Positions 12,073 to 23,700 of a DNA stretch of 64,000 nt are shown here, in pieces. Numbering within the stretch: the first letter of the stretch is position 1; the number at the start of each line of letters is the position of its first letter. The notes under the pieces are model-generated. The model did no database searches. It was given only the letters and a program-made list of their open reading frames with translations, and was not told the DNA's origin. The DNA lies in assembly GCF_002775205.1 (NCBI RefSeq), contig NC_036461.1:21132875-21196874 (forward strand). Direction: 5' to 3'. The DNA is from Xiphophorus maculatus (lineage: Eukaryota; Chordata; Actinopteri; Cyprinodontiformes; Poeciliidae). A program made the translations under genes and the position numbers.

Positions 12073-14188
12073 AGGAAATTAAAAATCTAAAAGCAGATTA
12101 TGGTTTGCATTTTCCTGGTAGCACCGGCAACTTCCCGTTGGTTTGCAGAGGCAGGCATTAGCCGGGGGACGTTTTGTTCAGTTATCTCATCTTTTTTTTT
12201 GCTGCTGCTGTTTTTTTTTTTTTTTTTGAACAGCAGAATAGATGCAACTTTCCTGTGAGTCATGATGTGGTTACTTTGTTGGCGTTTCAGGAAGTGCACC
12301 TCTCTGCCCACCCTTTATAGAGCTTACAGTCAGCAAAACACCTTTATATGGGACGCTTGTTTATTAAATTAGAAGAAAGCATTGTTTCGCTTCATTGTTC
12401 TTTCTTATAGGGACAGAAAGAACGTAGGTATTGTTGGATGCTTGGTCACACTCAGCAGGAATGAACTGCTTTAGAGGAGTACACACACTGTGACCCTGCA
12501 TCCTTCAAGGTGCCTAAATAAACAGAATCTCAAAACTTCAGGCAAGTGCAGTCCTGTCTTAGTATTGATACATTTCCTAATACATTTTAACGTACAGCAT
12601 TAACCATTTTCAAACTTCTTATCAACCATTATCAGCTCTTAAATCGTGATTCATCTTGTTTGCAGTGTTACAGGATGTTAGGACGACTGCCAGCATGAAC
12701 TCAGCTGTGCTTTTCCCAAACATTCCTTGGACTCGTTGTTGTGTCATCCAGTTGAAGGACTGCAGTAAACACAATTGTTAAACTGGCAAATGAGGAAGGA
12801 TGCCTGAGAACTTGCTTGAGTTTCTCAGTCGTTCATAGGGAAAGCAGGGGTGTGGTTGTGTTTTACTAGAGCACAGAAAAACAGACTGGGACAGCTTCTC
12901 GTTGAAAACAAGTTATGTAAGGCAGAGTTGAGCTACGCTGTTATAATGTGCAATGTTCTGTTTGGTATTTCATATAAAAGAATAAGGATATGAACAAATT
13001 AAAAACAGGCATTTCAATCCATGGTAGTCCTATTAGAAAATATGCATTATTTGAAACACTGTGGATGTTTGGGAAAGTGGTGTTAGCTCTGACATCAAGA
13101 ACACAAGTATTGACTATCCAAGTTTACTAATTTCGGTAAACAGACATTTATTTTACAGGTTGTTAAAACAGAAGATGTAATAAGAGGATTGTATTTGGTA
13201 TTTAGTGCAAAAGAAAAGGATATAAAAAGGCTGAATCTTAGCTGAGCTGCAAAAAAATTTAATTTTACCTACAAATGAATTATAGGGAAAAAACTGTCCT
13301 CACAGAGAGATTGGAAAATGTTTACATAACCATATCAGCTCTTGGTTTGAAAACGTTTTGTAGATTACTAAAGTCCTGAGTCACAGCAAGTGAAGCATTC
13401 AGTTGTTTTGTAGGTCAAACAAAAAAGTAACAGGTTTATAAGTCCAAATCTGACTCCTAGACAAGTTAGCTTGAAAGTATGCTAGCAGGAAGCTAATGAT
13501 AAAGTTTTGGCTTCTTTTAATGCTGCACAAATCAGTCCTAGCAACTAAAAGATGATGATATCAGGCCAGGGTAATAATTGTCACACTTACCTCATGTTTC
13601 TCTGCTTACTGAACAGGAACACACTTCTAGTAGCTTAGCAGATTGTTGTGTTTTATGGGCACGACTTCTGCCGTAAACCAGAACTGCCATTTGTTTACAT
13701 GTTAGCAACTTGCTAACCTGCTTTCCACAGATGTTTTAGGCTATAAAATATGTGGGAACTCCAGCTATCACAGCTTAAATGTGCCAATATTGCTTTACCT
13801 AAACCTACAGCTAATGCGGGGAGGGATGGCGACTTGAAGAAATGGCCACAAATAACCCAAACTAGCATATTTAGCTACTTCACTGACTCAGTTGCTTCAG
13901 ATGTAGATGTGGGTTTTCTTCCATTGGCTTTTTGTCCACCCAATGAAACGTGTTTTTTTTTTTTTTTTAAATGGTAGAGTTCTGCTCTGGTCTTCACCCA
14001 TCTTGAACGAGCCTCTATCTTAAGCCAAATTAATCTATATTTGTGCCAAATTAATATGTTATCGGCAAGAAAGACATGAACATCTTAGAATCTTTTAAAA
14101 GAACCTTCCTTTGAGACTCTTGATCTGTCTTTGTAAGTCATAAAAACAGTGTGTCGTCAGATCTCATGAGATCCAACTTTTGTTGCAG

Positions 14189-14700
14189 GTGGTATAGACT
14201 CAACTCCAAGACGGGGAAGAAGGAGAAGGAGAGGGGAGACATTCAGGTCACCATCTTGTTCACCCGAAACAACCTGACGGCCAGCATGTACGACCTGGTC
14301 ATGAAGGACAAGGGCGCCTCCACCTTCAGCAAACTCAAGGAGCGCATGAAGGGCAAAAGGAGGTCCAGCGACGAGGAGTCGTCCTCCGCCGTGGTGCCGG
14401 GTGGGTACAGCTCCCTGTACCGCATGCGCCAGAGACTGCCGAGTGACGGAGGCGGGGAGGAGGACTATGAGGATGACGAGGGGGGGGAAGTCCGGCGGAG
14501 CAAGATGAGGACCTTCTTCCTGCGGGGGAAGCTGCGGAAGTCGTCCGACACTCGCTCCAGCACCTCCCTGGGGTCCGAGAGCAGCGAGTCGTCGTCGCGT
14601 GGCGGCAGCCTGAGTCCGACGGCCGGCATCAGCGTGGTGGTGTCTGACCTGTCCAACTCCCCCAGCAACAGCAGCAACTTCACTGCAGACAACAGTCCAG
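14189..14700 (+). CDS. rab11fip5: rab11fip5 exon: C2 end and basic/serine linker
   Basis: The acceptor is TTGCAG before 14189 and the donor is GTGAGT after 14700. The exon starts with the last base of a codon (probably CAG, Gln, as in mammals) and ends with one base of the next. It encodes the last C2 strand, the conserved RNNLTASMYDL segment, a basic KLKERMKGKRR patch, an acidic EEDYEDDEGGE run and a serine-rich stretch. GC content is clearly higher than in the flanking introns, as expected of coding sequence. Confidence 0.93.
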
Positions 14701-17700
14701 GTGAGTCCGGCAGAGAGACGATTTATCGTTATTACTTAGTGACGAGTGTCTAACCATTTTCACCTGTTTATCCTTCACATGTAAAGGATAAACTCTGGAT
14801 CAAACCTATTAGCCTGACATTGATGCGTTTACTTCAGCAGTTTGGGTAGATTTTCTAAAATGCAGTATGATATATACTGTATATATATCATATAAATTAT
14901 ACATCCTATTTATAGGATGTATAAATAATTGTATAAATTATAATACAATTATAATGTATAATAACTATTATACATTATTTAAATGTGGGTTTTATATTTA
15001 CATTATACATTATTTATTGTTTGGGTTTTATATTTATGTCTTGAATGAAGAAGATGACTCCTCTTAGTATGACCTGAATATGATTCTTTGTCCAAGATTT
15101 TCAAGAGGGGCCCATGGCCTCCCGTGCCCCCCTCTCAGGGTTGCCACTGCCTTGTACATCTGTAGTTATTATGTTATTGTTGAAGGCTTGGCATGAGTTA
15201 GCCAGCTATAGAAATGCTCAGTGTCCTCTTGAGAAGCATTTTGTATTTATTACTATATAGCTGGTGATTTTCGCTCTTCAATCCTCCTCATTTCTGCCCT
15301 CTCCTGTCACAGAACACACAGCAAACATTTCGCCCAAGTCGTCCTCTCTCAGATGCGAGTTCGGCGACGATGCCGGCGAAATCACCATCGCAGTGCCTCC
15401 CCCGACCGTTTGTGTAAACGGAAGCCATGCGTCCAAAGTCCAGGCCCAGGATCGAGGCTCAAGAAAACCGTCAGGTTCTTTAGGGCAGGGACTGCTGCTG
15501 CAGCGGTCCATGGCCCACTCCGTTTCCCTGCAGAACCTCAGCACGAGGCCCTCCGCCGAGCTGCCCAAGGGCCCCGCGGGGGACGGCCGGCGCTGGTCCT
15601 TCGACAGGGCCGGTGAGGAGGAGAGGGCGGCCATCGCGGCGGCCCTGGGGCAAAGTGGGGCCGGAGAGGAGGAGCGGCCGGAACCGGCATCACTGCCAGA
15701 CGCCTCCCAGGCGGAGCCAGAGAGTCAGGTGAAAAAGCAGAGGAGGAACTTGTTCTCGCATGGGCGGAGTGAGTCTGCAGGGAAGGGTCAGAGCCAGTCC
15801 AAAGGCGAGTCTGAGCAAAGCGCCACCGCCACCGAGGACAAACACAGAGCGTGGTTCGGATCCAAGGACTCGCACAACAAACCCAGGTGAGACACGCAGC
15901 CGACACAGCACACGTCAGAACGTCTTCAACTTCAAAAAATAAACTCGTGTGGAATTCTGGTTTTTGGATGTAATGAGTTTTTAAATTTTTGTCAACAACT
16001 TTGGCTTTAACATTTAAATAAAAAACTGGTTCATTGTCCTACAAATTGCAAAAACCTGTTGTTAATGTGAGAGATTGTCATTTCATTTTGTAGCGGATGA
16101 AATTAAAACAACTCAAGTCATAAACAAGTAATTAAAATAGAAAAAATAAGAAGGCAGAAGACATATGTTGAAGTTGCATACTTGACTTAATATCTTTTTA
16201 TTTTTAATAAACTGATTTATTTCTCTAACCTTTAACTTAACCTCTACTTTAATGTGACTCGGCTCTTCCAAACCTGCAAGAAAACCCACATAAACTTTAG
16301 TTTGTTTGCTTTCATTCTAAACAAGTTGATCAGTGCGTTCAGTGGCCTTTTGACAGAGCACGACTTGTCAGACCTGTTTTCTTTGTGTCAGACTAATTAC
16401 CTGATCTGCTGAATGCAGACACCTACATTCCTAACCCTGTGGAAGAATGCTGCACCTGTTCTCCAACCAGCTGGAGTAGCCTTTCAATGCCACTCCAGTT
16501 GTGGGTTTTGCTATATTTAGAGCGAGTGAACACCACCTTTTCTTCCCGTTTTAAGTGTCTACATGGGATTTTTCATGACGGATCAACAGAAAGGAGAGCA
16601 TAACTGTGTATTGGAAGGAAAACGATGCCTGGAGTTTGACGTATTTGACAAACCGACATCTGAAATGTGTGGAGTGCAACTGTATCTCATTACATTTACT
16701 CTGACAAACCTAAATAAAGCTGAACACAAGCAGCCTCTTTCATCTCTCTGTCTTTTAAGAAACTAAAGGCTGCTTAATTTTTTTGTTGTTGTTTTAAATG
16801 TTTTAAAGTTTTGAATCACTTTTAAATTCAATTGAATTCAATTCAAATGACTTTATTTGTTCCTGAGGGGAAATTTAAAGGGACATGAGTAGCACAAATG
16901 GACTCAAAAGTGATGGCTCATACGTCTATGAGAGGTTTTATAGAAATAAAACTTGACTTATTTTACTTACTAGCTTATGCACAAAAGGCGGTGATGGCAG
17001 CCTTATGCTGTGGGCTTGGTTTTCTTCAGCAGTGACAGGGAAGCTGCTCACAGTTGAGTTGAAGATGGGTGAAGCTCAAAATGGAGTAATCCCGAGGGTG
17101 GGGTGGGGGGGAGCACACCACACTTTTCAGATTTCTTATTTACAGCAGAGTTAATGAGCCATTCACCAATTTCCTGCTGCTTTGTGTTGCTCTATCACAT
17201 TAAATCCCAGTGACATACATTGCTACGTAAATGTTTTCCCCAGATAGAAGTGGGCCAAACACCTGATGCAAGAACAAAATGAGCGCAGCGCTCTGTTCCA
17301 GTACTACAGATGAGCCTCCGGCTCTGAACACGTCCCTGCTGCTCCAAGTCTTTGGTTACAGGAGAAGTCTGCAATGCAGATGGAGGAGTGGAGCTGCTTT
17401 TGTAACGCTAACCGTGTGCGGAGCGTAACGCCGCAACGGAATAAATGGTCCGTTTCTTTGGAGACATCGCTGCTCTCGTTTTTATCCCGGCGCGTGTGTG
17501 TGCAGGTCGGTCACTCCTGTTTGAGCAGCCAGAAAAAGGGCCGAGATGTGGACCTTTCCACTGGTCAGACTGTTAAGCGGGTAGTTTTTTTTAAATTATT
17601 GGTTGCCATCATTTGTGGTGTTTTGTACCACTAATGTGATGAAATTCATCCGCCGCACTGTAGCTTTTTATTCGTTCTGTTAGTCTTTTGTTCAGGCATC

Positions 17701-20700
17701 AGATAACTCTCATCTAACCCTTGAAAAACTTTTCATACCCGCTCACTTTTTGCCGTCCATTATGTCGTGCAACAACCTCAAGCTTTAATGAAAGGAATAG
17801 ACTAAAAAGTTTAACATGAACGACTTTGAGTCCAACATATTTTATTATTTTTTTACTCACTGTAAATTTAACAGCAATGCAAACTGTTTTGTAGCTGTAC
17901 ACATTTTTGCACATTAATTTGTGAGGTTTAGGGTGAAGGACAAAAAACATTTAGTTTACAAGCTGATCTTATTCCATAAAGCTGCTGCTAATCGACTGCG
18001 CCGTTCTGTTTGCTTTTGCGCTTCTGCTGCTGCTAAAATGTAAAGAAGAGCTTATTTTCTTGTTACATTTGTAAAAAATAAAATAAATAAATTCTCCTTT
18101 GTGTTTAATGGCAGCTGCCATTTATTTTTGTTGAAAAGTATACCTGGGAAATCAGCTTTATGCATGACTGCTGAGCAACAAGTGACAGGTGGCTAATAAT
18201 AAGAGCTAGCCAACAAAAAAAAATCATGTAGCGTTTCTACAGAGCTAAAAGAACTAAAAGCTTTTTATATGTTTACTATAAAGTGTAATGAAAGTTTCAT
18301 ACTATATTTTGTGATGTCTTGCTCTAACACGGTATTAGTTGGTGGGTTTATATTTATACAAAGCAATTATCAAGATTGTAGATGGTTTTCATTAATCATT
18401 ATTTGATCAAATGTGATTTTATTTTTCTTTCTATAAGCAATATATGTTGCAAACAACTCTATGTAAAAAAACAAAACAAATGAATGTGTAAAGGCATACC
18501 ATGCAGAATATCAACTATGATTTTACACATGGCTTTTTCTCTGCTTTGCTGCCACCTAATGCTGCATTCAATATACCAAAAACTGAAGAATTTCTGAAAA
18601 TGGGGATAAATACATTTTTAAAAAAAAAAATGAACGGTTTCTGTCTGAGCCATTCTAGGACTTTCAGAGGTTTACGGCGCTAGCATGAATCACAGCTTGT
18701 TTTTCTCTGGTTTCATTTACACTGTAAATAAGAATATTGATGTGGCTCAGAGGTCATGAAGTTCACGTGGTGCAGAAATTATTTTGTTTTTATGGCCTTT
18801 TTTGTTGGCCGTAACAGTTTAAGTGTTTGGAAAAAGTATTCACACCCTGGATTCATTTTACATGTTATTCTCTTACAATCACAAACTTTTGTGAACTCTA
18901 TTGGGATTTCATGTGTTGTAATCCAATACAATGTAGGAATAAAACAACTTCGGCGATGTTGTTTTCAAAGATTTTAACAATTTAAAATCTGACTAGTGTG
19001 GCCTGCATTTATATTTTGGCCTCATTGAGGCAATACTTTGTAAAACCACCTTTTAAGACCTTCCAGTCTTTTTGAATTTGTCTCTATATATCGTTTTAGA
19101 GACGATTCGAACTCAGTCAGATTTGATGAGGAGCATCTAGTAAACTACCAACTACTGCCACAAATCATCAATTGAATTTGAGTCTGAACTTTGACTGGAC
19201 CATTTTAGCATATAAAAATACCTTGATCTAAACCATGTCATTGAAACTGTGGCCTTATGTTTGGGGTCTTGGTTTCCTATCAGGGAGGAGAAATGTGGTG
19301 ATTGGAAAAGGTTTGCTCCTTTTGTTTTTTATTAATTCCACTTATTTCTAAGAAGGGCACAAATATTTCTTGATTTTAATAAAATACGAATAGAATTTTT
19401 TTTTATTATTTTGAGAGATTTCTGTCCCCTGACGCTTCAGATGGACGAACATGTCGATTGTTTTTATAACATGACCCTGCTTATTCACAACTGCATTCTT
19501 ACTTTTATTCTTATAGATGCAGTTTGTGCACTTTAATAAACCACTAAGGCCTTCACAGAACAACTGGATGTGTTGTATACTAAGACTAAATGGCACAAAG
19601 GTGGACTATTTTTACTCAGTTTGTGACATTTTACTCTATTTACAAGTTCATTTTAGATTTTTCAACTATAACTAGTTTATATTAGCCTGTCTGATAAAAT
19701 CCCAATGAAAAGTATTAGAGTTTCTGGTTGGGGCATGAAATGGTTCAAAGGTTAAGAGTAGCTTTTAAGGAGCTCTATAATGTGTGCACTTCTGTAATTT
19801 TCCTTTTTAGAGAAACATTTTACACCATCGACTGAGTTTCTATTGTCTTTGAATGAGGCACTATGGCAGCATGCTTTTTTATGAAATCGATTTCAGAACA
19901 AACCATCAGATCAGTGAAATAACGTCTTTTATTCGCTAATAAACAATCCAGTTTATGCCAATGGGACAGACTCTGCATAGTATGCCTTTAAAATGTGACT
20001 TGAGCCAAATGCTTTTTGCAAGCTTACGTTGAGCAATGTGAACAAGCCTGACTAATTGAGAGGACTGTGTGTCCTTCTTTTCACAGCCTGGTGGTCTCCA
20101 CTAAGTTAGAGCCCAGAACTGACCCCCACCCACCACCTCTTCCACTTAGTCACCACCCCCCGGGTGTCCCCGGTGATCCTACCTCTTTGGTTTCCGCACT
20201 GCACCACACTAACCCCTTTTCCCGTTCACAGACCACACCGCCTCCCATATCCCAGTGCAACCCTTTCTACTCCCGCTTACAGCACAACCCCTTCTTTACA
20301 GAAATGTTAACTAACCAGACACTGAAGTCACCGCTGCCTCCTTTGCCTTATCTTTCCAGCTCCCGGCCCCCCATAACTGACCTCTTTCCACAGTCAAGTA
20401 ATCCTGACTTGATGCAAGACAGCCCAACAGTAAAGGACACGGCTGATGCCAAAGACCAACCTGTTGAGAGACCTCTCCCTCCAGTTCCCTTAGTAAATAA
20501 AGAACCTTTAATCAAGAAGTTGTCAAACCCCTTTCTGTCTGCTGAGGAGCGTAACCTGGACTTGGAGTGGGACGAATCATTTGAGGCTTTTGCAGCTGGC
20601 AGACTGCAGTCTCCCGAGGAGTTCGCCATGGAAAGCAGAACACAGCAAAACACAGTCGATGACCATCCACTGGAACACGACCGTAGTAAAGATGAATTAC

Positions 20701-23700
20701 AACCAGTCCCGGATGCAAACAAGCAAACAAATATTAGTGATGTTCTCTATGATCAGCCTGGAGGCAGATTTTTATCCAATGAACTTCCACTTCCTATCCA
20801 GATGAGGAACAACAACGCACTTCACTTTGACGCCTTTCCACAATTCCTTGAAACGATCCCAGAACACAGAAGCTTTGACAGCGATGACTCGACGTTGAAC
20901 ACTCCTACTAACTCCCCTGAACCGACTGATTTCATTGTGACCGAACAGGACAGCAACACTACTAATGATTTTACGCACACTAATATCAATGCTGCTCCCT
21001 TTCACATCTCATCTGCACAACTCAACAACAACAGCAGCAGCTCTCCAGACCCCAGCTCATCGGGCCTCGGCAGTTCGACCGAAGAAGACGTGCTCTCCTG
21101 TTTTTCATCTCAGTCTGAGAAATTCTCTGTGTCGTCCTCTGAGGAAGCGGAAAGCACCGTCCTTCACTTCAAGAATTCCTCCGACTTGACTACTGTAAAA
21201 ACCATAAAGACCTCAGGGTCTGGAGACGGCATCGCTGACAAGTCCGTTGATCAGTTTTTGATTGCTGATTCACATAAAACTGTCGATCAACCAGAGGATA
21301 GTCATGCCGAAATGGTTGGTTGGAACTTTTTAGGGGACTCGTTTCAGCCTCTTTCTCTGACGACGTCGGAAAAGGAAACAGAAAGTGAACCTGGAGGTAC
21401 TCAAACACCTAAAACTCCTGATCTGAACCCTGATCTGTTGCAGACACTACAACCGACGTCTGTTGTGTGTCAGCAATCAAGCAATGATGGTGAAGAAGAA
21501 AGTAAAGATTGCGCTATCGATCCTTCTGAGGATTTCAGCGCTCGTTCTAAGAACAGTGCCACGGAAGAATTGATGCCTGCTTCTTCAGACGATGAATTCT
21601 CTTCCACACTACTATCGGTACCTGTCATAGCCTCATCCCCTGAGGTCAAACAAGATCTGTTGGATGTGACCAATGAGAACACTGGTTCTGAGGCGCAGAA
21701 AGTTCGCCCTTATTCTCATGTGGAATTTGGGATTTTTGATGAATACCTTAATGTCAGTCACCTTGCAAGCAGTCCTAGCCAGGATTTTGACACCGCTTGG
21801 TTGAAAATACAGACCCCTGAACAGAGTAGCAACACCTTACACCGTAGCCATTATTTCAGCGCTGACTCGCAGGACTACTTAACCTGTGATTCTCACTCAT
21901 TCTCCAACGGGTCAGAGCTGAATGAAACTCTATTCTCAGCTAACTCTACTCGCAGTGGTGAGATGAGCAACATTCAGGCAGTCCCTGATGATCTTTTTGG
22001 AATGGGTCATACAAATCTATCGCAGTCATCAAACTTTGAGGTCAACCAGAATGAAATATTTGGAGAATTTCTCCAGTTCCACCAAGGCAACTTGGTGAAC
22101 CTCGAGACAAGCCTGACAGGGGGCGATGGATTACAGGTTCTGCCTGCCCCACCGCCAGACAGCAGCTCTAATCCAAAGATCCACAGTGACATAGGGGAGG
22201 GAAATCAGAACGACATCTTCTTACAGTCTCCACAGGGGCAGCATGCCGCGCTGCAGCGCTCCCTTTCCGAGGGGACGCTGGCACCTCCCTTGGACCAACT
22301 TTTCCCGTCCTCTTTCGGGAGCGATCCCTGCGCAATACAGGAATCCTCCTTTGCTCAGCTAGACCCTGTCTTCCCTTTCCCTAACACATTTGCTCCTTCT
22401 CTAATTCCTGAAAGCAGTAGCTTCCATGTAGCGTTCTCTGCCCTCTCTCCCCTCGCAACCATTTCGGCGACAGAGCCACCCGGCTCAGAGCCCGGTGCCA
22501 CGCCACAGCCGGATGTGACCAAGCGGCGGCAAGCGGCCAATCAGCCGAGCAGGTGAGGTCGCACGTGCTCAGTGCTGGGTGAAATGGTGGAAAAGGGATT
22601 TCATCCTTGTCTTCTCGTATTCCTCCTCTGCTTCTGCCTTGCTTCCTTCCTGTGCTGACTCTCAGGGGGTCTTCTTCTTCTTCTTTGTGGTGTGATCCTC
22701 CGCGTTTCGTCGCTTTTGTTGAAACGCGTAGACTTCCTCTGGTGTCAACAGGACTCTTCTGCAGGTTTTGTCTGCGTGTCCTGTGGTAACAGGAGAGGGG
22801 GAAACTAAAGCCTCGGGCCAATTAGCAGTTATTATTTTACCTTCAGGCCTACCACGCTTATTCTCTGTCCCAAGACACACACACACAGAACACCCCTCTC
22901 CTCGGGGACAGCCAGTGTTCTCACACAGCCAATACATCAACCAGAAATCAATCTTTTTACATGAGAAAAAAGGTGCTGTTTTGTCATTTCCTTTTCAGCT
23001 TGGGGTAATAACACTCTTCACACAATTCACGATTACACCTTTGCATACAATTACATCCTTCATTTCAGGATTAATTTTCACCACTTTTCACCAGGTGTAA
23101 AATGTGTAGACATTTTACACCTGTTAACCCTATGTCGGCCTTAATCAGGATGAAGTACAATGTTGGTTTGGATTCCTTAATGTCTGGTGTCATACTGGAG
23201 GGCAACAAAAAAAATCAAACTGGGCTTTAATAAGGATTAATCTTGCATCAATTGCACTAAAGACACTCAGATAGTGATAGTTTGCTGCACGTAGGTCATT
23301 GACACAGGAAACTGTCTTCCTGTGCTTTTATGAAGACATTGTCTCATATGTTTCTTCATACTATTATTTTAGAGAGCTGGTATACGTTTGTTTGTGCTCA
23401 GAAAGGAAGCCACAGTTTCCAAACATGGCCATTGTTTCCAGAGGAAGATATTGTTCCAAAGGAAATTGTGTACATTTCACAATAAAAGCTAAGATCAAAG
23501 TTTCTTTTCTTTCGCCTGTTGTTATAAATATGAGACCTCCACTATGACCACCAGAGTGGTAGCTGGGCAGCTCATCAGGCAGCAGGTTGGGAGTCGGGTC
23601 AGTGTTGAGGCAATGTGAATGGCTCACTGTGTGTTTGTTTTTTTTTGCTATTGTTGTTGTTGTAGCCCCCACCCAGTGAAGCCCCTGACCACTGCCATGC

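Larger units (their letters stand above)
1..14188 (+). other. rab11fip5: rab11fip5 intron 1 (3' part)
   Basis: No coding exon could be supported here. The first rab11fip5 exon in the window begins at 14189 with the third base of a codon, so an upstream exon encoding the start codon and most of the C2 domain must exist, and I found no C2-like reading frame here. The intron is therefore longer than 14 kb. It is dominated by transposon remnants and microsatellites, listed separately. GC-richer unrepeated islands at about 7540-7770 and 8040-8380 could be conserved regulatory DNA. The remainder is AT-rich unique sequence in which I see nothing more. Confidence 0.75.
15887..20086 (+). other. rab11fip5: rab11fip5 intron 3
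   Basis: 4.2-kb intron without a supported exon. It holds a Tc1-like transposase fragment at 16984-17085, a decayed Tc1-type repeat at about 18830-19210, and a short LINE/SINE-tail-like string near 16840-16885 (CAATTCAAATGACTTTATTTG). A CpG-containing unrepeated stretch at 17290-17560 could be regulatory. Otherwise AT-rich sequence with nothing recognised. Confidence 0.8.

Noticed and set aside
1..14188. First rab11fip5 exon with the N-terminal C2 domain
   Set aside because: Looked for in all frames without success; it must lie upstream of the window.
15278..15911. Long frames on both strands over the rab11fip5 linker exon
   Set aside because: GC-rich exon shadows; only the frame continuing SPHPVKPL across the splice matches FIP5.
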